The notes: a model not told the origin generated them from the sequence alone. Counted from the first letter of the stretch, positions 1 through 8,028 are shown. The stretch is DNA of 64,000 nucleotides from Haloglomus litoreum (GCF_029338515.1 NZ_CP119988.1:1116001-1180000), one strand, 5' to 3'. Made by a program: numbers and translations.

Positions 1-138
1 GCCCGGAGCAGTCGTCGTCGTCGGTTCACACCCGGCACGTGCCGCGACGAGCGAAAGAAGCCACCGCTTCGCCGGTCGAGGGCTGCCGCCGCCGTCGCCG
101 CAACCCTCTTGTCCCGACCGGCCGTGGCAACGCTCGGC

Positions 139-567
139 ATGGAATACAGCGTGGTCGAGACGGACGACGTGGACGTGACCGACCTCTCGCAGGTCGAAGA
201 GATCCCCCCGGACCTGGATATGCAGTCCATCGATTCGGCGCTCGGGCTGGAGGAGATGCTCTGCAAGATCTGGCACTTCGAGGAGGGCGAGGAGATCGGT
301 TACCACGCCCACGGGGAGCAGGAGGAGCTGTTCTACGTCCTCGAGGGGCGGTTCTCGCTGAAGCTCGGGCGCTCGGGCGAGGAGGAGTTCCGCGAGGTCG
401 GCCCGGGAACGTTCTGGGCCGCCGGCCCGATGATCGGGCATGGCCACCGCTGTGTGAGCGAGACCGGGAAGATACTCGCGCTGGGTGCCCCGAACGTCTC
501 GGACCCCGGGCGTGATCCGCACCAGATCACCGACGAGGAGATCGAGGCGGCCCAGTCCGACGACTGA
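139..567 (+). CDS. Single-domain cupin protein
   Basis: A 142-residue protein with one small double-stranded beta-barrel. The first cupin motif is visible around GYHAHGEQEELFYVLEG, with His residues and a Glu as probable metal ligands. The second is around GPGTFWAAGPMIGHGHRC. No signal peptide or extra domain is seen, so it is probably cytoplasmic. A GTG start at 109 would add ten residues of poor coding character, so I chose the ATG at 139, which opens MEYSVVETDD. Cupins of this size bind metals or small acids, or act as isomerases or dioxygenases. The substrate cannot be told. It is monocistronic, facing a small gene on the other strand. Confidence 0.8.
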   Translation: MEYSVVETDDVDVTDLSQVEEIPPDLDMQSIDSALGLEEMLCKIWHFEEGEEIGYHAHGEQEELFYVLEGRFSLKLGRSGEEEFREVGPGTFWAAGPMIGHGHRCVSETGKILALGAPNVSDPGRDPHQITDEEIEAAQSDD

Positions 568-625
568 CGCGGCGCCCGAGCTGCCGGTCGGGAGCGCTCC
601 GAAGAACGATGTGTGGGGCCGTCGC

Positions 626-790
626 CTAGACGGTCTTCCAGGCACCTCTGATGTCGGCCTGCGACATCTCCGTGTCGTGGACGTCCCGCGCGTGTTGCTG
701 GACCATCCCGATGAGTTCGTCCTCCTTCTCGGACCGTACCATGAAGTCGCAGTCGTAGCCCGCCTCTCGGCAGGATAGCTCTTTGGCCAT
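626..790 (-). CDS. DUF1059 family small protein
   Basis: A 54-residue ORF below common length cut-offs. It reads MAKELSCREAGYDC at the N-terminus, then an FMVRSE strand, a Glu/Asp-rich helix (EKEDELIGMVQQHARDVH) and a C-terminal helix ending GAWKTV. This matches the DUF1059 family: two Cys near the N-terminus (residues 7 and 14 here), a helix with a His pair, and a total length near 55. Its biochemical role is unknown. It lies alone on the minus strand, with a 33-bp tandem repeat about 110 bp upstream of its start. Family assignment is from remembered family features. Confidence 0.85.
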   Translation of the reverse strand: MAKELSCREAGYDCDFMVRSEKEDELIGMVQQHARDVHDTEMSQADIRGAWKTV

Positions 791-898
791 CTGTGGTTCC
801 TCCGGCGAACGGCAGGGCCCGGGTGTACATTGTTACAGACGGGATAGCGCGCCGCGGTTTCGGCCGTCGCTGGACAGGCCCGTCGTACCCCCTCATGC

Positions 899-964
899 GG
901 GTCCGTTCGGTCCCCGAACGTCGACCGTACTGGGTCCGTTCGGTCCCCCGAACGTCGACCGTAC
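899..964. repeat. Two tandem 32/33-bp repeats with internal inverted repeat
   Basis: Two adjacent copies begin GGGTCCGTTCGG and end GTCGACCGTAC, at 899-930 and 932-964. They differ only by one extra C in the second copy. Each holds an inverted repeat, GTTCG(G)...C(C)GAAC; in copy two it is a perfect 6-bp stem around TCCC. The block lies between two minus-strand genes: 15 bp past the stop of the zinc-finger-like gene and 109 bp before the DUF1059 start. Operator, terminator and simple slippage are all possible. Confidence 0.75.
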
Positions 965-978
965 CGACCCGCCGGCGG

Positions 979-1203
979 TCACTCCCCGTGGATGTCGTCG
1001 TGCAACCGGTGGGCCTCCTCGGGCGTGGTCGTGACCCACTCCTCGTCGGTGCCGAAGCGGACCTGGACCATCCCCTCGGGGATGTCGGCGTCGACGGTCC
1101 GGGCGTGCTCCCCCACGAGATGCTCGGCGTACTGGTCCCAGGCAGCGTCCCGCGAGGGTGCCACGGCCCGCCACGAACAGCCGGGATGTGAGCAACATAA
1201 CAT
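979..1203 (-). CDS. Small zinc-finger-like protein
   Basis: A 74-residue acidic protein. Near the N-terminus it has Cys in CCSHPGC (residues 3-9) followed by HLVGEH about 20 residues later. Together these form a C2H2-like metal site, followed by an acidic C-terminal part with VRFGTDEEW. Small CxxC/HxxxH proteins are common in haloarchaea and usually uncharacterised. It could bind nucleic acid or a protein partner, but nothing in the sequence decides this. The ATG at 1203 is the only good start. The gene is alone between two spacers. Confidence 0.6.
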   Translation of the reverse strand: MLCCSHPGCSWRAVAPSRDAAWDQYAEHLVGEHARTVDADIPEGMVQVRFGTDEEWVTTTPEEAHRLHDDIHGE

Positions 1204-1304
1204 GCTCTTACCCGGGAGATGGGTGACCGGTACATGACCCTTACCACCACCGGCTGCCGACCTGGGTCGGCGGTCTCCGGTGTCGGTCGGGCCCTGGCGG
1301 GGGT

Positions 1305-1640
1305 TCAGTTCGCTTCCGTGGTCGGGTTCGCGTCGACCGCGCCCGACTCGCCCGCGTAGGTGGCGTTCAGGTACTCGAGGATGCGCGAGGACTGGCTCAT
1401 CGTCACGCCGGTCGCGCTGTCGACGATGACGGGGACCTGCCGCTGGCCGGAGACGCGCTGGACCTCGTTGCGCCGGGAGTGGAGCCCCTCGACCCAGACG
1501 CTGTCGTACGCCAGGTCGAGTTCGTCCAGTCGGTCGACGACGAACTCACAGAAGGGGCACCCCTCCAGCCGGTAGAGGGTGATTGTCGGGTCGGCGTCGG
1601 TCGCGTCGGTCGCCTCGCCCGCGTCGGCGTCGGTGCTCAT
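1305..1640 (-). CDS. Glutaredoxin / GST-N-like thioredoxin-fold protein
   Basis: A 111-residue protein. After an acidic 17-residue leader, the thioredoxin fold starts with TITLYRLEGCPFCEF. The CPFC motif is the redox-active pair. Farther on are the cis-Pro strand (QVPVIVD) and the MSQSSRILEYL segment typical of the N-terminal domain of glutathione S-transferase-like proteins. It probably acts as a cytoplasmic thiol-disulfide reductant. Haloarchaea use gamma-glutamylcysteine rather than glutathione, so that thiol is a reasonable partner (inference). The ATG at 1640 was chosen because a TATA-like GTTATG (about 1666-1671, minus strand) lies 28 nt before it. It is divergent from the presenilin-type gene. 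Confidence 0.85.
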   Translation of the reverse strand: MSTDADAGEATDATDADPTITLYRLEGCPFCEFVVDRLDELDLAYDSVWVEGLHSRRNEVQRVSGQRQVPVIVDSATGVTMSQSSRILEYLNATYAGESGAVDANPTTEAN

Positions 1641-1772
1641 ATCGATTGTTCGGGGCCGGGGAAGCATAACTCTCCGGGGCCGGACACGGGGCGCGAGCCG
1701 CCACCGGCAGGTGACGCTCGGTCCCCACCACGGAGCGCAACGCCCAAACGCCGGCCACCCCCACGGACACGC

Positions 1773-2843
1773 ATGAACGCCGACCGGCGGTACGTCGCCG
1801 TGGCCGCCATCGTGGGCATCTTCGTCCTCGTACAGCTGGGGGCGCTCGCACTGGTGGAGCCGTTCAAGTCCGCGGGGTTCCAGGACGTCCAGAACCCGTC
1901 GGACCCGACCAACAGCCTGCTGTACGTGGGCGCCATCCTCGTCGCGACGGTCGTGATGCTCGGGGCGTTCAGGTACGGCGGCGACCGCGTCATCCGCGCG
2001 GTGCTCGTGTTCTCGTCGGGCTACCTCTCGTTCTACGTGTTCGCGGTCCTGGTCCCGGCCGCACCGCTCCCGGGGCTGGCGGCACTGGCTCCCGCCGTGG
2101 CGCTCGCCGCGCTCGTCACCGGCGCGCTCTGGGTCTACCCGGAGTGGTACGTCATCGACGCCGCCGGCGTCGTGATGGGTGCGGGGGCGGCCGGCCTGTT
2201 CGGCATCAACTTCGGCATCCTCCCGGCGCTCGTCCTGCTGGTGGTGCTGGCGGTGTACGACGCGATCAGCGTCTACGGGACCGAGCACATGCTCACGCTC
2301 GCCGAGGGCGTGATGGACCTGAAGGTCCCCGTCGTGCTCGTCGTCCCGCTGACGCTGTCGTACTCGTTCCTCGATGAGTCCCCGGAGGCGAGCGGGAGCG
2401 GCGACGGGGACGGTGACGAGGAGGACCCCGCGGTCGCCGACGGCGGCGAGGCCGATGCCACCGGGAGTACCTCCGGGAGCGCCCCCGACGGTCCCGACGA
2501 GCCCGCCGCGGACAGCATCGACGACGGGGACGATACCCGCGACGCCTTCTTCATCGGCCTCGGCGACGCCGTGATGCCGGCGGTCCTCATCGCGTCGGCG
2601 GGCTTCTTCGCGCCCGTCAGCGTCTCCTCGCTCGTACCGGGCATCGCGCTCACGCTACCCGCACTGACGGCGATGATCGGGACGAACCTCGGGCTGCTCG
2701 CGCTGATGTACTTCGTGATGCAGGGCCGGGCCCATGCGGGCCTGCCGCTACTCAACGGCGGCGCCATCGGTGGCTACCTCGTGGGCGCGGTCGCCGCCGG
2801 CATCCCGCTCGTCCGGGCGCTCGGACTGGCACCCTACATCTGA
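1773..2843 (+). CDS. Presenilin-type intramembrane aspartyl protease (PSH family)
   Basis: A 356-residue polytopic membrane protein that cleaves peptide bonds inside the membrane. The first catalytic Asp is D163 in the VYDAISVYG segment, and the second is D265 in GLGDAVMPA. The PAL-type motif is at about residues 296-298 (TLPALTAM). All three signatures of the presenilin/signal-peptide-peptidase clan are therefore present. Between the two Asp is a long, low-complexity acidic loop rich in Asp, Glu, Gly and Ser (about residues 203-255), in the position of the large loop of eukaryotic presenilin. About nine hydrophobic segments can be seen. I chose the ATG at 1773 because the upstream in-frame extension has no coding character. 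Its substrate is unknown. Confidence 0.9.
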   Translation: MNADRRYVAVAAIVGIFVLVQLGALALVEPFKSAGFQDVQNPSDPTNSLLYVGAILVATVVMLGAFRYGGDRVIRAVLVFSSGYLSFYVFAVLVPAAPLPGLAALAPAVALAALVTGALWVYPEWYVIDAAGVVMGAGAAGLFGINFGILPALVLLVVLAVYDAISVYGTEHMLTLAEGVMDLKVPVVLVVPLTLSYSFLDESPEASGSGDGDGDEEDPAVADGGEADATGSTSGSAPDGPDEPAADSIDDGDDTRDAFFIGLGDAVMPAVLIASAGFFAPVSVSSLVPGIALTLPALTAMIGTNLGLLALMYFVMQGRAHAGLPLLNGGAIGGYLVGAVAAGIPLVRALGLAPYI

Positions 2844-2939
2844 GCGCCGTCCCCGGCGGCCCCCCGCACATCTGCTGAAGCGAATTTCAGTAACTTCGTC
2901 TACAGAAATGTCCTTCAGATTATACTTTTTACGTCCCGG

Positions 2940-2953
2940 TCCATCGCGATGGA
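2940..2953. promoter_or_regulatory. 14-bp perfect palindrome at a predicted transcription start
   Basis: TCCATCGCGATGGA is a perfect palindrome. It lies 14-21 bp downstream of an AT-rich TATA-like stretch (ATTATACTTTTT, about 2918-2929), just where transcription of the following membrane-protein gene should begin. A repressor bound here would block initiation. This is inferred from position only. Confidence 0.4.
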
Positions 2954-2979
2954 TGCGGGGAACTCCCCCGGTGGTCCCG

Positions 2980-3276
2980 ATGAAATCTGCACACATGCGC
3001 CGCCTGTTGCTGGGCGGCACCGCTCTGCTCGTCGCCGGCTGGCTGGGCCAGGTCGCGCTCGTCGCGCCGGCCATCCTCGGCGCGGTCGCGCTGGCGACGC
3101 TGCTCCCGCTGACGCTGGTCTGCTCCCTCTACGCCGTCGTGCTTGTCACGACGCGTCTCGTCGACGGGAGGGGTCTGCCCTTCCGACCGGCGCCGCCCGA
3201 GACGGATGCCCGCGGTGCGGAGGCTCCGTCCTCCGGGACCCGTCGCAGTACCGGCGGGGCCACCGAGGCCGACTGA
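2980..3276 (+). CDS. Small two-segment membrane protein
   Basis: A 98-residue protein, or 93 residues if it starts at the ATG at 2995. After MKSAHMRR come two adjacent hydrophobic segments, LLLGGTALLVAGWLGQ and a longer stretch through VALATLLPLTLVCSLYAVVLV. A hydrophilic tail follows, rich in Pro, Glu and Arg. No catalytic motif is seen and I do not recognise the family. A TATA-like element at about 2918-2929 and a palindrome at 2940-2953 lie upstream. It is convergent with the ornithine cyclodeaminase-family gene. Confidence 0.6.
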   Translation: MKSAHMRRLLLGGTALLVAGWLGQVALVAPAILGAVALATLLPLTLVCSLYAVVLVTTRLVDGRGLPFRPAPPETDARGAEAPSSGTRRSTGGATEAD

Positions 3277-3367
3277 TCCCCCTCTGCCGGGGGTGTCCGC
3301 GTGCCACACCACCCCCGGCCGTTCTCGGTCACGTCTCTGCACCCGTCCTCGAACACTCCCTGCGAGG

Positions 3368-4372
3368 TCACTCCCCGGTGAGCGCGTCGCTCGCCGGCGC
3401 GAACTCGATGAGTTCGCCGAGTCCGGCGTCCTGGGCCTTCCGGTACAGCATGTACGCTGCCGCGACGGTCTCGATGCCCGTCCCGCCTGAATCGAACATG
3501 GTGATCTCCGAGCGGTCGGTCCGGCCCTCGGCGTGGCCGGCGACGACCTCGCCGAGTTCGGCGTGGATGTGATCCTCCGTGACGGCGCCCTCCTCGACGG
3601 CCTGGAGGAACGCGCCGGCGTCCTGGTGGGCCCGGGCCCGGAGGTCGGGGACGTACGTCGCGCGCTGCACGGCCGTCGCGTCGACCTCGCGCTTGTCGGG
3701 GTCGTACTGGCCCATCACGGTGACGTGGGCCCCATCCTCCAGCATCTCGCCGTCGAACACCGGCTCGCTGGCGTTCGTCGCCGTGACGACGATGTCGGCC
3801 CCCTCGACGGCGGCGTCGGGGGAGGCGACCGCCGCGACCGACGCGTCCAGCGCCTCGTTCATCTCGCCCGCGAAGCTCTCGCGGTGCTCCTTCGTCGGCG
3901 AGTACACCTCCACGGTCTCCAGGTCACGCACCGCAGCGGCCGCGCGCAACTGGCCGCGGGCCTGGGCGCCGGAGCCGAACAGGGCGAGGTCGGTCGCGTC
4001 CGGCCGTGCGAGTTCGTCGACCGCCACGCCGCCCGCGGCGCCGGTCTTGAAGGGGTTGAGCGAGGCGCCGTCGAGCAACGCGAGCGGGCGCCCGGTCTCG
4101 GCGTCGAACACCGGCAGGAAGAAGTGGGCGTCCCGGTCGCCGAACCCGGCCGCGTAGGTGTAGCCCCCCATCGCGCCTGTCTCCGGCAGGATGGCCATGT
4201 ACCCGGTCAGCATCCCCGGCGGCGACTGGTTCACGAGTTTGGTCCGTGGCTCGGCCGTCCCATCCTCGCCGATATCGCGATACCCCTCGCGGACGGCGTC
4301 GACGTACTCGGCCGGCGTGGCGAGCCCGGACAGCTCGTCGCTCCGCAGGAACAGCACCTCCGTGTCGGTCAT
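3368..4372 (-). CDS. Ornithine cyclodeaminase / archaeal alanine dehydrogenase family protein
   Basis: A 334-residue member of the mu-crystallin/ornithine cyclodeaminase family, of normal length. The N-terminal substrate domain includes PPGMLTGYMAILPETGAMGG. The NAD(P)-binding Rossmann domain starts at LALFGSGAQARGQ. Members either reductively aminate keto acids (alanine dehydrogenase, AF1665 type) or cyclise ornithine to proline. The usual LRTGAAGG-type substrate motif reads FKTGAAGG here, with Lys in place of Arg, so substrate preference may differ. The ATG at 4372 is the first good start. It is monocistronic. Confidence 0.85.
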   Translation of the reverse strand: MTDTEVLFLRSDELSGLATPAEYVDAVREGYRDIGEDGTAEPRTKLVNQSPPGMLTGYMAILPETGAMGGYTYAAGFGDRDAHFFLPVFDAETGRPLALLDGASLNPFKTGAAGGVAVDELARPDATDLALFGSGAQARGQLRAAAAVRDLETVEVYSPTKEHRESFAGEMNEALDASVAAVASPDAAVEGADIVVTATNASEPVFDGEMLEDGAHVTVMGQYDPDKREVDATAVQRATYVPDLRARAHQDAGAFLQAVEEGAVTEDHIHAELGEVVAGHAEGRTDRSEITMFDSGGTGIETVAAAYMLYRKAQDAGLGELIEFAPASDALTGE

Positions 4373-4590
4373 ACTCGGGATTCACACGGCCACCGTTTGG
4401 CGTTTGCGGCCCCGAACGCGGCCCCGTCGTCGGACGGCTGCCCCATCGAACATATCGTGCCTATCTCTCTGTTCCTGGCAGAATGTCGGGTATCTTGCCC
4501 GAAATTGCGATATATGCATCTAGATGGGTGAATTAATCGAATATGGGTGGGGCAACGCTAGATCGGAAGCGTGGGTGGCCCGCGGAGGAC

Positions 4591-4812
4591 TCAGTCGGCC
4601 AGGTCGAACGAGGGCTTCGACTCGCTGGCAGGGGTGTCCGTCGAGCGGCCGGGGGTGCGGACGAACATGGCGTGGCCCACGAGCCCGGCGGCGACGAGAC
4701 AACCCAGCGAGACCGCAGTCGTCAGGAGGATGCCACCGAGGAACAGGGCGGTGGCGATACTGGCTGCCGCGAGCGGAATCGCCCCGAGAACGAAGTCGTA
4801 GTAACTTGCCAT
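4591..4812 (-). CDS. Small haloarchaeal two-segment membrane protein
   Basis: A 73-residue protein beginning MASYYDF, with two hydrophobic helices (VLGAIPLAAASIATALFLGG and LLTTAVSLGCLVAAGLVGHA) and a short polar C-terminus. It resembles small conserved haloarchaeal membrane proteins with the same MASYYD start. No function is known. An alternative ATG at 4821 would add three residues; I prefer 4812 because a TATA-like AATAAG (about 4841-4846) makes a start near 4816 most likely. Confidence 0.65.
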   Translation of the reverse strand: MASYYDFVLGAIPLAAASIATALFLGGILLTTAVSLGCLVAAGLVGHAMFVRTPGRSTDTPASESKPSFDLAD

Positions 4813-5145
4813 ATCTATCATGATCTTCGGCCGTCGCTGAAATAAGCGTTTTCCAGATTCAACCAGTAAGCCGCTGAAGAGCGACAGGAACTTGCTGGGT
4901 GAGTAATAGATGGGTTCTCCATAACTTATGAAGTTGATCCCGTTCGATAACGGCGATCAGAGATCCGGTGACGTAAACCCGATTCCGCCGCCGGCGACCG
5001 TCGCTGGCGGTAGCCCTGGTTTCGCACGTGTCCCGAGTCGTTCGTCCCGCCTGCCCGATACGGCTGGAACCAGTCGGGGATTGGGACGGTCGGTTCCCCA
5101 CGGTCGAAGCGACGTGTTGAAACCTGTGGCGTCGGAGGCAGAGAC
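4813..5145. other. Intergenic spacer with a 23-bp near-palindrome
   Basis: A 333-bp spacer between divergent genes. The left third is AT-richer and carries the TATA-like element of the small membrane protein. At 4988-5010 CCGCCGGCGAC is followed, one base later, by GTCGCTGGCGG. This forms an 11-bp inverted repeat with a single mismatch, about 135 bp before the MFS start. I see no convincing ORF or tRNA here. Confidence 0.5.
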
Positions 5146-6444
5146 GTGAACCGGAACGACCGGGCGATCACGGGGCTGGTGATGGTCGCGCACGCGATGG
5201 TCCACACCTACGAGCTGTCGCTCCCGCTGTTGCTCCCGGTCTGGCAGGCGGAGTTCTCGACGGTGACGCTCCCGACGGGCACGCTCGCCGTCACGGGCTT
5301 CGTGATGGGTGTGGTCCTCACCATCGGCTACGCGCCGTTCGGGCTGGGGGCGCTCCCCGGCGGCGTCCTCGCGGACGCGTACGGCTCGCGCCGGCTCATC
5401 CTCTCGTGTCTCGTCGGGATGGGGGCCTCGTTCCTCCTGCTGGCGGTCTCGCCGGGGCTCATCGCGGTCGCGCTCGCCCTGTTCGTCTGGGGCGTCGCGG
5501 CGTCGGTCTACCACCCGTCCGGGCTGGCGCTCATCTCGAAGGGCGTCGAGGCACGCGGCTCCGCGTTCGCGTATCACGGGGTGGCCGGGAACCTCGGCAT
5601 CGCGCTGGGCCCGCTCGCGACGGCGCTCCTGCTGTTCGGCCTCGGTGACTGGCGTCTCGTCGTCGGCATCCTCGCGGTCCCGGCGCTCGTCGCGGCCGTC
5701 CTCGCCGCCCGCATCGACGTCGACGAGACGGCCGCCGTCGGGTCCGAGGCCGCGACCGACGGGGGGACCGGCGACGACGCGGACGACGAGGGGACCAGCG
5801 GCGACGCCCGCGCCTCCGGCTCCGTCGCCTCGCTCGGCGAGTTCCTCGCGGACTCGCGGCTCCTGTTCGGCGGCGCGTTCGTCCTCGTCTTCGCCGTCGT
5901 GATGCTCTCGGGGCTCTACTACCGCGGCTTGCTGACGTTCCTACCCGAGATCCTGGGGCGGTTCCCGTCGCTCGCACCCATCGAGTTCGCCGGCCGTTCG
6001 CTCGAACCGGAGCGGTACTTCTACGTCGGCCTGCTGATGGTCGGCGTCGCCGGACAGTACGCCGGCGGCCGCCTCACCGACCGTATCCCGGTCGAACTCG
6101 GCCTGCTGGGCGGCTACGGTGCACTCGCCGTCCTCGCCGTCCTCTTCCTCCCGGCCGCCACCCTCGGGCTCGCCCCCCTGATCGTGATGGGCGCGCTGGT
6201 CGGCTTCTTCCTGTTCGTCGTCCAGCCGTTCTACCAGGCGACGGTCGCCGAGTACACGCCCGCCGGGGCGCGGGGACTCTCGTACGGCTACACCTACCTC
6301 GGCGTGTTCGGCGTCGGCGCGCTCGGCGGCGCCGTCGCGGGCGGCGTCCTCACCTACGCCAACGACGCCGCGCTGTTCGCGGTGCTCGCTGGATTCGGCG
6401 GGCTGGCGGCGCTGTGTGGCGCGGTGCTGTACGTCCGGCGGTGA
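5146..6444 (+). CDS. MFS transporter, 12 membrane segments
   Basis: A 432-residue major facilitator. The first half runs from GLVMVAHAMVHTYELSLPL through PSGLALISKG and AYHGVAGNLGIALG. A central acidic cytoplasmic loop lies at about residues 190-225. The second half includes YRGLLTFLPEILG and GGRLTDRIPVELG. The MVHTYELSLPLLLPVW opening and the HPSG-like motif fit the fosmidomycin-resistance-like MFS branch, so export of a small organic anion is plausible. It starts with GTG at 5146, since no in-frame ATG gives a complete first helix. It is convergent with the pilin-like gene and only 12 bp from it. Confidence 0.85.
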   Translation: MNRNDRAITGLVMVAHAMVHTYELSLPLLLPVWQAEFSTVTLPTGTLAVTGFVMGVVLTIGYAPFGLGALPGGVLADAYGSRRLILSCLVGMGASFLLLAVSPGLIAVALALFVWGVAASVYHPSGLALISKGVEARGSAFAYHGVAGNLGIALGPLATALLLFGLGDWRLVVGILAVPALVAAVLAARIDVDETAAVGSEAATDGGTGDDADDEGTSGDARASGSVASLGEFLADSRLLFGGAFVLVFAVVMLSGLYYRGLLTFLPEILGRFPSLAPIEFAGRSLEPERYFYVGLLMVGVAGQYAGGRLTDRIPVELGLLGGYGALAVLAVLFLPAATLGLAPLIVMGALVGFFLFVVQPFYQATVAEYTPAGARGLSYGYTYLGVFGVGALGGAVAGGVLTYANDAALFAVLAGFGGLAALCGAVLYVRR

Positions 6445-6456
6445 GGCCGGCCGGCC

Positions 6457-7101
6457 CTACACCTCGTTCTCGTTCGATTCGGGGTCTGCGAAGTAGCGCA
6501 TCTGTTTCAGCGAGACGTCGTCGACGTAGATGGCGGCGTCGCCCGCGCTGGTCTCCCGGTAGACCCACACCTCGGCGGACTCGGCGTTCGCGTCGTTCCC
6601 GATCTCGGTCAGCACGCACTCCTCCCGGTAGGAGGTCCAGGTGACCTCGTAGGTGTTCTTCGCGATGATGTCGCCGTCGGCATCGTAGTACTGGGCACCG
6701 ACCCAGGCCCTCGTGTCGTCGGGGTCTGCGATTTTCGACTGGGCACAGAGCCGGTAGGTGTACCCCGGCTCGATGGTATCGGTGACCGTCTGCCCGGTGA
6801 ACTCGGCGTCCCCGTGCATCTTCAGCGCGTAGGAACCGAAATAGGCCTCCGCCGTGCCGATCGACGCGTCCGGTTCGAGGCCACCGTTGTCGTTGCCGTC
6901 CTCCCAGACCCCGTTCGCGCCCTTCTCGAACCCGGGGTTGAACAGGAGGTTGTCGCTGACGGGAACCGGTCGCTCGTTGGTGTCCATCGCGTCATCGGCC
7001 ATCCCGCTGGCGGCGACGAACACGACGCTTCCGAGTAGCACCACGACAGCCACCATCAGGATGACGCCGATGACCGGCGATACGGCTCGTTCCTCGTCCA
7101 T
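6457..7101 (-). CDS. Type IV pilin-like protein with carbohydrate-binding-like C-terminal domain
   Basis: A 214-residue protein. The N-terminus MDEERAVSPVIGVILMVAVV is a class III prepilin signal: short charged leader, then a hydrophobic helix to be processed by prepilin peptidase (PibD) and packed in a pilus core. The rest, from about residue 45, is a beta-rich domain starting NLLFNPGFEKG. It contains SYALKMHGD and ends IYVDDVSLKQ, the signature of CBM4/9-like jelly rolls. It may be a minor pilin that displays a sugar-binding head. I chose the ATG at 7101 because the prepilin motif then lies at the N-terminus. An inverted repeat sits 13 nt upstream. Confidence 0.8.
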   Translation of the reverse strand: MDEERAVSPVIGVILMVAVVVLLGSVVFVAASGMADDAMDTNERPVPVSDNLLFNPGFEKGANGVWEDGNDNGGLEPDASIGTAEAYFGSYALKMHGDAEFTGQTVTDTIEPGYTYRLCAQSKIADPDDTRAWVGAQYYDADGDIIAKNTYEVTWTSYREECVLTEIGNDANAESAEVWVYRETSAGDAAIYVDDVSLKQMRYFADPESNENEV

Positions 7102-7113
7102 ATCCGTGCCGAG

Positions 7114-7124
7114 GTACCAGGTAC
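7114..7124. promoter_or_regulatory. GTACC-A-GGTAC inverted repeat upstream of pilin-like gene
   Basis: A perfect 5-bp inverted repeat with one spacer base, 13 to 23 nt upstream of the pilin-like start at 7101 (minus strand). The same half-sites occur before the other pilin-like gene at 13710-13724. It may be an operator; this is inferred from position and recurrence only. Confidence 0.3.
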
Positions 7125-7224
7125 TCAAACGTTGCTCGCGTGCTTTCAGACGGTGAGAACACCTCACGCGCCGTCCCGACCGCGTGACGCGAGCCTTTTG
7201 CGCCCCCACCGGCTACCCCCGGGC

Positions 7225-8028
7225 GTGCCCCCCGACATCTCCGTCGCCGTCGTGGATGCCGAGACGCCCGGCAACGTCGGGACCGTCGCCCGCGCGATGA
7301 AGAACTTCGGGCTCTCGGACCTCCTCCTCGTGGACCCGCCGGAACTCGACCCCGAGGGCGAGGCCTACGGGATGGCCGGCCACGCCCGCGAGGACGTGCT
7401 GCCGAACGCCCGCGAGGTCACGTTCGATCACCTCGTCGAGACCTACCACACCGTCGGCTGCACCGCGGTCACGAACGAGGACGCCCGCAAGCACGTCCGA
7501 TACCCCTTCCGCACGCCTGCGGACCTCGCGGCGTCGCTCCGCGACGTGTCGGCCGACACCTGCATCGTCTTCGGTCGCGAGCGCGTCGGTCTCACGAACG
7601 AGGAACTCGGACGGCTGGACGAGGTCTGCGCGATTCCGGCCAGCGCGGACTACCCCGTCCTCAACCTCGGGCAGGCCGCGACCGTCGTCATCTACGAGCT
7701 CCGCGAGCTGACCGTCTCCGAGACGCAGGTCCCCGACGGGATCGAGCGCGCCGACGAATCCGAACTCGAGGGCCTCCACGAGGAGTTCGCGCGCTACCTC
7801 CGGAACGTCAATCACCCCGACGAGAAGCAGGCGAAGGCCCGGCGACTCCTCCGGCGCGTGCTGGGGCGCGCGCACCCGACCGGACGCGAGGCCCGTACCC
7901 TGCGTGGCATCCTCCGGCGCGGGAACGGCCTGCTCGAGAACCCAGAGCGACTCGACCGGGACGGACCGGACTCCACCGGCGACGACGGCGGCGCGGATTC
8001 CACCGGCGACGACGACCGGGCGCTCTGA
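7225..8028 (+). CDS. trmJ: tRNA (cytidine-2'-O-)-methyltransferase TrmJ
   Basis: A 267-residue SPOUT methyltransferase that places a 2'-O-methyl group at position 32 of tRNA. The fold begins DISVAVVDAETPGNVGTVAR, with the Asn-Val-Gly-Thr-Val-Ala-Arg motif that positions the catalytic Arg. The knot region is visible as IVFGRERVGLTNEEL and YPVLNLGQAATVVIYEL. The C-terminal 70 residues form the archaeal helical extension with RRVLGRAHPTGREARTLRGILRR. I chose the GTG at 7225 (MPPDISVAV) because earlier in-frame codons read as Arg/Pro-rich non-coding sequence. It is divergent from the pilin-like gene and probably monocistronic. Confidence 0.92.
   Translation: MPPDISVAVVDAETPGNVGTVARAMKNFGLSDLLLVDPPELDPEGEAYGMAGHAREDVLPNAREVTFDHLVETYHTVGCTAVTNEDARKHVRYPFRTPADLAASLRDVSADTCIVFGRERVGLTNEELGRLDEVCAIPASADYPVLNLGQAATVVIYELRELTVSETQVPDGIERADESELEGLHEEFARYLRNVNHPDEKQAKARRLLRRVLGRAHPTGREARTLRGILRRGNGLLENPERLDRDGPDSTGDDGGADSTGDDDRAL

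Noticed and set aside
1-138. A gene end or start at the left edge
   Set aside because: The sequence before the cupin ATG shows no motif or codon bias and no continuing gene could be supported.
333-1250. A 305-residue minus-strand open frame across the cupin and DUF1059 region
   Set aside because: It is Arg/Pro/Ser-rich, opposite the cupin gene, and shows no family motif; open antisense frames are expected at about 70% GC.
4822-5145. A tRNA or other RNA gene in the spacer before the MFS gene
   Set aside because: No T-loop GTTCRAATC, no anticodon-arm pattern and no CCA-adjacent acceptor stem were found on either strand.
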